DNA of 64,000 bases from NCBI GenBank assembly GCA_013289685.1, contig JABCZL010000001.1, positions 127,838-191,837 of the forward strand, written 5' to 3'. Position 1 is the stretch's first letter; the number at the start of each line of letters is the position of its first letter. Positions 59,599 to 64,000 of the stretch are shown here, piece after piece. Below the pieces are notes generated by a model. The model had not been told where the DNA came from, ran no database searches, and saw only the letters and a list, made by a program, of their open reading frames with translations. This DNA comes from Acidobacteriota bacterium. Its GTDB lineage: Bacteria > Acidobacteriota > Terriglobia > Terriglobales > Acidobacteriaceae. The position numbers were made by a program, and so were the translations under genes.

Positions 59599-59799
59599 GT
59601 GTCGATCAAGCACCGGTTGCGCACGCTATTCCTGTGCCTGCCACTTCTGCTGGGAGCGCTTTCTGGAATGGCGATGCGTCCTGAAGAAATCGAGGAATTA
59701 ATGCACAGCATGAATCAGCAGAAGATCGTCGTCACCATTGACAATGAAAGCGAGAACGGTGACGAGCCGCTACCGAAACTGCCCGACGCGGACCTCTAA
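59599..59799 (+). CDS. Small exported protein, unknown
   Basis: 66 aa from a GTG with GGGAGG 5 nt upstream. Signal peptide (RTLFLCLPLLLGALSGMA) then a short acidic mature part (RPEEIEELMHSMNQQKIVVT, IDNESENGDEPLPKL). Convergent with the kinase gene ending 3 bp later. A small secreted protein; role unknown. Confidence 0.6.
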   Translation: MSIKHRLRTLFLCLPLLLGALSGMAMRPEEIEELMHSMNQQKIVVTIDNESENGDEPLPKLPDADL

Positions 59800-59802
59800 A
59801 GA

Positions 59803-60774
59803 TCAATCTTTTTTCTTTACCCGCACGACGGTGATCTTGGCGAAACCTTCATCAAAGGTCGGCGTCTTCAACTTGGCGGCCATGCGGCGCATGATATCTT
59901 CCGAGACCACCCGGTCGCGGCGCTGGTGGCGATCGATGCAGACTTCGAGCGGAACATCGAAAAAAACGGCGTGGACTTCGTAGTTGTAATCCTTGGCCAG
60001 TTTGATCCAGTGCTGCCGCTCTTGCGGGGTCAGGTTCGTGGCGTCGACGTAGTTCATGGGGCGCTTGGCGATGAGCCGCGCTTTGAGCATGGAGCGCAGG
60101 TTGGAGAACACAAGATCCTGAAAGCGCTGCTCGCGCACATCGTCGAAGAGCAACGATCGGACCATGTCGCTCGAGAGCGGGACCACGTTGTGGCGCTTGA
60201 ACCAGGAACTTTTGCCGGAACCAGGAAGTCCGATGGCGAGGACGACGATGCCTTTGGGCGGACGCGCCGGGGCTACGGGCACCGCGGCTGGCACACGCGG
60301 CGCGTGTGGTGCCACTTCGACTTCGGGTTCAGCCGTTTGCAGGGTAGCTTCTTGTGATGTGCCCTCTTCCGGCGCTGTGTCTGCGGGTAGATCGGGGCTA
60401 GTGCCCTTCGCGGCGGCGGGAGTGAAGGCCTGGGCAACAGCTTGCTCGCGTCCGCGTCCACCTCGGCCGCGGCCACCGCGCCGGCGGCGTCCCCGTCCAC
60501 GCTGCGAGTCTGCGCTGGCGGATGGCTGGCGCGGCGACTCGGGCGCGTCCGCTGGTTCCTCGCGCGTGGGCTGCGCTTCGAATTCAGCTTCGGGCGCAGC
60601 GGAGGCTTCGGCTTCGATCGGGCTGGACTCGGGCTCCGCGCTCGGAGCCTGATTCGGATCAGACTGGTCGAGATCAAAATAGGCCGGCTGTAGCGGCGGT
60701 GGAGCAGGCTGACTTCCCTGCTCTGGGGCTTTCTTCTTGCGACGCTGTATGCGGTCGCGCATCCATTTACGCAT
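59803..60774 (-). CDS. P-loop kinase (AAA_33/polynucleotide kinase-like) with Arg/Gly-rich N-terminus
   Basis: 323 aa from the ATG at 60774. The N-terminal 170 residues are low-complexity: Pro/Ala/Glu-rich, then RGRGRRRRGGRGRGGRGR (92-109), an RGG-type RNA-binding stretch. The C-terminal P-loop domain has Walker A GLPGSGKSSWFKR (182-194), SSDMVRSLLFDD, RPMNYVDATNLTPQERQHW and a lid VCIDRHQRRDRVV, typical of predicted kinases related to T4 polynucleotide kinase. An RNA-end kinase is a reasonable guess; untested. Confidence 0.82.
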   Translation of the reverse strand: MRKWMRDRIQRRKKKAPEQGSQPAPPPLQPAYFDLDQSDPNQAPSAEPESSPIEAEASAAPEAEFEAQPTREEPADAPESPRQPSASADSQRGRGRRRRGGRGRGGRGREQAVAQAFTPAAAKGTSPDLPADTAPEEGTSQEATLQTAEPEVEVAPHAPRVPAAVPVAPARPPKGIVVLAIGLPGSGKSSWFKRHNVVPLSSDMVRSLLFDDVREQRFQDLVFSNLRSMLKARLIAKRPMNYVDATNLTPQERQHWIKLAKDYNYEVHAVFFDVPLEVCIDRHQRRDRVVSEDIMRRMAAKLKTPTFDEGFAKITVVRVKKKD

Positions 60775-60958
60775 GTTCAGGCTTGTAACACATTCGACAC
60801 GACCGGGGCAATCGGCGGAGGCAGGCCGCGCACCAGAGACGATAGGAGCAGGTAGCGAAAGCATCTCGCCCTCGCGTGCGCGGGCGAGATACCCCTGCTA
60901 CAGCCGCCGAGACAGCGGCGCTACATCATACGCACATCGGCTCGGCTAGAATGCACCT

Positions 60959-61321
60959 ATGCCAAGCCAGATTCCTCCAGCTATTCAAGCACAGAAATAT
61001 ATTTCCCTGACTACCTTTCGCAAGACCGGAGCCGGCGTCGCGACTCCCGTATGGTTTGGAGAAGATGACGGCAAGCTCTACGTGATGACGCGCAGCGACA
61101 TGGGGAAGACAAAACGGATCCGCAATAATCCGCAGGTGCGCGTGGCGCCGTGCACGATTCGCGGAACCGTGTCGGGACCGGAGTTTGCGGCGACGGCGCG
61201 CATTCTTCCGCCCGAGGAACATGCCCGGGCGCGGCAGGCGATCAACCGCAAATATTGGATGGCGCGGATTCCGTTGGTCTGGGCGCGGACGGACACATAT
61301 CTTGAGATCAGCTTTGCTTGA
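60959..61321 (+). CDS. PPOX-class F420- or flavin-dependent oxidoreductase
   Basis: 120 aa. Split beta-barrel: QKYISLTTFRKTGAGVATPV, GKLYVMTRSDMGKTKRIRNN, QVRVAPCTIRGTVSGPEF, then a Tyr/Trp helix KYWMARIP. This pattern matches 'PPOX class F420-dependent' enzymes. No Shine-Dalgarno; TAGAAT ends 6 nt before the ATG, suggesting a leaderless mRNA. Confidence 0.85.
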   Translation: MPSQIPPAIQAQKYISLTTFRKTGAGVATPVWFGEDDGKLYVMTRSDMGKTKRIRNNPQVRVAPCTIRGTVSGPEFAATARILPPEEHARARQAINRKYWMARIPLVWARTDTYLEISFA

Positions 61322-61434
61322 TGGGCCGCGTTTTTTCCGCAATCCCTGGAAGTCGTGCCCTTCCCAAGAATCGGCTTCGCTCGAAGTTTTCGCCGCCAGC
61401 TAATCCGCGGCCTAATCTGACAGAGCGTTACAAT

Positions 61435-61471
61435 ATGTCATTTACTTAGAATCATGACATAATGATATACT
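61435..61471 (+). promoter_or_regulatory. Operator/promoter of the AbrB-PIN toxin-antitoxin pair
   Basis: Inverted repeat ATGTCAT (61435-61441) and ATGACAT (61454-61460) 12 bp apart, followed by TATACT (61466-61471) as a -10. The half-site is the same as in the VapBC-type operator at 33734. Confidence 0.5.
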
Positions 61472-61496
61472 AAGGTCATTGGCAGGGAGGCGTGAC

Positions 61497-61748
61497 ATGG
61501 ATACGGAAGCCCGATTGCGGATCAACGAAAACGGACGTGTCGTCATTCCGGCGCCCTTTCGAAAGGCGCTCGGCCTCAACCCGGGCGACGAGGTCATCCT
61601 GCGGCTTGAGGATGATGAACTGCGGATCACGACCATGAAACGCCGCATCGAACGGGCGCAGCGTCACGCCCGGCAGTATGTGAAACCTGGCGTGTCGCTC
61701 GTCGACGAGTTGATCGCCGAGCGGCGCGAGGCTGCCAAGCGTGAATAA
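61497..61748 (+). CDS. AbrB/MazE-like swapped-hairpin antitoxin
   Basis: 83 aa from the ATG at 61497, with GGGAGG 6 nt upstream. AbrB fold: [40 protein letters not shown]. The C-terminal helix ([17 protein letters not shown]) would bind the PIN toxin. Overlaps the toxin start by 8 nt. Confidence 0.84.
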   Translation: MDTEARLRINENGRVVIPAPFRKALGLNPGDEVILRLEDDELRITTMKRRIERAQRHARQYVKPGVSLVDELIAERREAAKRE

Positions 61749-62127
61749 AGTCGTCCTCGATGCCTCTGCGATGCTGGCTCTAATTCACCGGGAGCGAGGT
61801 TTCGAGAAACTCACGCCGCAGCTGCTGGCTCGATCGATTGTGAGCACCGTCAACCTCGCTGAAGTACTCGGCAAATTATTGGCCTCCGGCTGGCCGCCCG
61901 ATCTCGCGTGGGGAGACGCCACGAGCCTCGTTCAGGAGATACTGCCTTTCACGGCTGATCATGCTCGCATCGCTGGAAACTTGATAACCGAGACCCGTGC
62001 TCTTGGCCTGTCTCTGGCCGACCGGGCTTGTTTATCCCTTGGACTCGAATTGAAAGCTCCCGTCTATACGGCTGATCGGTCGTGGAGGAATCTGAAATTG
62101 GACCTGCGAATCCACGTGATCCGGTAA
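61741..62127 (+). CDS. PIN-domain toxin (VapC-like)
   Basis: 128 aa from a GTG at 61741. PIN acidic residues: [15 protein letters not shown] (Asp6), [11 protein letters not shown] (Glu), [14 protein letters not shown] (Asp) and [11 protein letters not shown] (Asp), a complete Mg-binding set. Probably an RNase. Translationally coupled to the antitoxin. Confidence 0.86.
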   Translation: MNKVVLDASAMLALIHRERGFEKLTPQLLARSIVSTVNLAEVLGKLLASGWPPDLAWGDATSLVQEILPFTADHARIAGNLITETRALGLSLADRACLSLGLELKAPVYTADRSWRNLKLDLRIHVIR

Positions 62128-62152
62128 GCGCTCCAGAAAGTGCGCGGCCGCT

Positions 62153-64000
62153 TCAGTTCCCTTCCGGCTTGAAGATCACTCCCTGGCTCGTTCGGCTGTT
62201 CATGACCACGCGCAGCGGTTGAGAGAAATGCAAGTGGCGGACGCAGCCTTGTTCTTCGACCGCGGGCTGCTCGGCCAGCCATTGCCAATCGACGGAACCT
62301 TCTCCGGCGTCGGGGTTCACCGTGAAATATCCGATTTGAAATGCGGTCAGGTTCTGAAAGAAATGGCTACCCTGCGACGGCGTGACGCGGAAGTCGTGGA
62401 AGCCGGCTTCGACGATCGCGCGGGCGCCGGAAATTTCGTCCCACTCGACGGGAATGCCGAGCCAGGGATCGTTCGAGCCCCAGCGGCCGACGCCGATCAG
62501 CAGGTAGGGGCGATTCTCCGCGCTCAGCGTGGCGTTGAAGTGAGCGACGGCCCGCGCCACTTCCTGACTGCGGCCGCGCTCGAAACGCTGCGAATCGACC
62601 ACGACAATGTCGTGCACACTCTCGATGCGTCCGTTGCCCAGAACTTTCGTACTCCGGCAGATCAGTTGGGCCGGGTCTACGTCGCCGATGGCGAGGTCCT
62701 GATGATCGCGAGCCAGCGTCAACGGGCGGATTTGCAGGAATCCGAACTCGGCGGGTTCTTCGGCGCGAGGCAGGCGAACGGCGAATTCAATCTCGACCGG
62801 ATTTCCGAGCGCATCTTCACCGGCGCGCACCAGCACCTCGAGAATCGAGGCCAGCGGAAAGATGCTGTGCTTCAGCATGGGAGCAAAGGTAACGATGCGG
62901 ACTCCGGGGCGGCTCAAACCGTCATAGACCGCGTGATTGTCGGCAGAATACGTCGAGGCCACAGCGTGCAGCGTGCCGTCCGCCTCGGCAACATCGAGGC
63001 CGAAGCGCGCTTCGCGCAGGTGGCCGGGGCCTCCGCTGTGCGCGACACCATCGAGTTCGAGGGCGCAGAATTCCGTCTGCGTGTTCGCGAGGATATCTTC
63101 CACCGAGGAAAACTGCAGCAGGTTCCGCGGATAGCGCGGACAGAAGCTGAGGCACTTGCCGCCATCGACCACAGTGCGGCCCAGACCCAGAGCGACCGCG
63201 GCGATGCCGTCGGCGAACGTCATCGGTTCAACAGGATAGAAATTGTGCGAGCGAACTACGCCTGAAAAGTCAGGATAAAAACGCGTGCCGTGAACTGTAC
63301 CTACCACCTGCTGCAAAATGACTGCCATCTTTTCTTCTTCCAGGCGGTACGGTGTGGCCCGCACATAGGCCTTGGCATGCTGGCTGAAAGTGGAGGCGTA
63401 GACGCGCTTGATCGCTTCCGAAAGTTCGTCGAGGCGAGTTTGCAAGTTGGCCTGCTGGTTGCCCAGCATGAACGTTTCATAGACGCCGGTGAAGGGTTGG
63501 TATTGTGAGTCTTCCAGTAGGCTGGAGGAGCGCACCGCCACCGGATAATCCACTTCGCCGAGAAATGCCTTCAGGTTTTCCTGCAGCGGGACGGGCAAGG
63601 CCGCATCGAGAAAGCGTTGCTGGACCTCGCCGTCGTCATCGCAGTGCAGCGCGAAGTCGCTCAAATTATTCTCCGCGAGAAACTGGTCGAACATATCCGT
63701 GGCGATCACCACGGCGGGCGGTACCGAAATCCGCACGCCCTGAAACCGGCGCGTGATGCGGCGCGTGCGCAGCAGATGCCGCACGAAAGCCAGGCCGCGC
63801 GCCTTGCCGCCCAGCGATCCGGAACCGATTCTCAAAAAACTGGAATCTGAGGGCTTGAACGTGTTGGGCTTAAAGTCGCCGATCAGGACTTCGTTCTGTT
63901 CGCGGCGGTAATCGTTGATCGACTCGATTAAGTCGCGGCGCAGATGCTCGGGACCGCTGAAATCAGAAACTTTCCTTGGCCTGAGTTTCGCGGCCAGCGC
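62153..64000 (-). CDS. PEP/pyruvate-binding (PPDK N-terminal-like) protein, 5' end beyond the window
   Basis: About 615 aa are visible; the frame is open through an in-frame Met-like position at 63835 and continues to the right edge (EVLIGDFKPNTFKPSD upstream of LRIGSGSLGGKARGLAFVRH). GSLGGKARGLAF is the nucleotide-binding loop of PPDK/PEP-synthase N domains; VRSSSLLEDSQYQPFTGVYE and GVVRSHNFYPVEPM follow, with a GSHFFQNLTAFQIGY end. No phosphohistidine or TIM-barrel domain follows, so it is a stand-alone ATP-grasp-type domain. It could be part of a two-domain regulator or phosphotransferase; the missing N-terminus would help decide. Confidence 0.85.
   Translation of the reverse strand, partial: ALAAKLRPRKVSDFSGPEHLRRDLIESINDYRREQNEVLIGDFKPNTFKPSDSSFLRIGSGSLGGKARGLAFVRHLLRTRRITRRFQGVRISVPPAVVIATDMFDQFLAENNLSDFALHCDDDGEVQQRFLDAALPVPLQENLKAFLGEVDYPVAVRSSSLLEDSQYQPFTGVYETFMLGNQQANLQTRLDELSEAIKRVYASTFSQHAKAYVRATPYRLEEEKMAVILQQVVGTVHGTRFYPDFSGVVRSHNFYPVEPMTFADGIAAVALGLGRTVVDGGKCLSFCPRYPRNLLQFSSVEDILANTQTEFCALELDGVAHSGGPGHLREARFGLDVAEADGTLHAVASTYSADNHAVYDGLSRPGVRIVTFAPMLKHSIFPLASILEVLVRAGEDALGNPVEIEFAVRLPRAEEPAEFGFLQIRPLTLARDHQDLAIGDVDPAQLICRSTKVLGNGRIESVHDIVVVDSQRFERGRSQEVARAVAHFNATLSAENRPYLLIGVGRWGSNDPWLGIPVEWDEISGARAIVEAGFHDFRVTPSQGSHFFQNLTAFQIGYFTVNPDAGEGSVDWQWLAEQPAVEEQGCVRHLHFSQPLRVVMNSRTSQGVIFKPEGN

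Overview
This 64 kb window is GC-rich bacterial chromosome. The gene set points to an Acidobacteriota soil bacterium of the Koribacter/Terriglobales type: a large BNR/sortilin-like secreted repeat protein, a DUF5818-like protein, a secreted protein with two TonB C-terminal domains, a zinc-ribbon/Sel1 membrane protein, and unusually many intergenic palindromic repeats. This assignment is inference from gene content; no 16S rRNA is present.

Layout. (1) 1-5971 is the integrase end of an integrative element inserted at the 3' end of tRNA-Arg(ACG) (5972-6048). It carries a zinc-ribbon tyrosine recombinase, RHH and HTH regulators, a D5/P4-type primase-helicase with a separate DnaB-N-like protein, and a divergent control region with two copies of a 21-bp near-palindrome. 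The left end of the element is outside the window. (2) 6.8-10 kb: a copper P1B-ATPase beside a divergent HMA-like protein. (3) 10-15.6 kb: two small exported proteins, a TPR protein and uvrA. (4) 17.2-22.4 kb: an aa3-type cytochrome c oxidase operon (coxB-coxA-two subunit III genes-subunit IV-small CxxC membrane protein). (5) 22.6-31.5 kb: BNR protein, hotdog thioesterase, pdxS and pdxT separated by two genes, VOC protein, and a REP-associated tyrosine transposase (RAYT). (6) 31.7-46.9 kb: miaB, bifunctional nuclease, VapBC-type TA pair, glycosyltransferase, truB, rhomboid, DinB, a frameshifted SDR, an AlaX-type editing protein, threonine synthase, tatA beside a Tat-exported ferritin-like protein, cytochrome c, TonB-domain protein. 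(7) 47-64 kb: hydrolase, zinc-ribbon protein, ECF sigma/anti-sigma pair with a phosphatase, acs, an ArsR-led operon, a large conserved unknown, NlpC/P60 peptidase, tRNA-Gln(CTG), isochorismatase-like hydrolase, a kinase, an AbrB/PIN TA pair and a PEP/pyruvate-binding protein cut by the right edge.

The most striking signal is a set of interspersed palindromic repeat families. I label them A (core GACGGACA-CTCC-TGTCCGTC, at least 16 loci), B (AATCCCCACC...GGTGGGGCACCC with an inner hairpin, 12 loci), and the smaller C-H. They fill most intergenic gaps, and copies also sit in frame inside at least eight protein genes: copper ATPase, UvrA (two), BNR protein, PdxT, TruB (three), MiaB, anti-sigma factor and DCC protein. 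A RAYT gene bracketed by inverted family A copies is a plausible source of mobility for that family. In-frame insertion resembles what is known for Rickettsia palindromic elements, but here several unrelated families do it, sometimes several in one gene.
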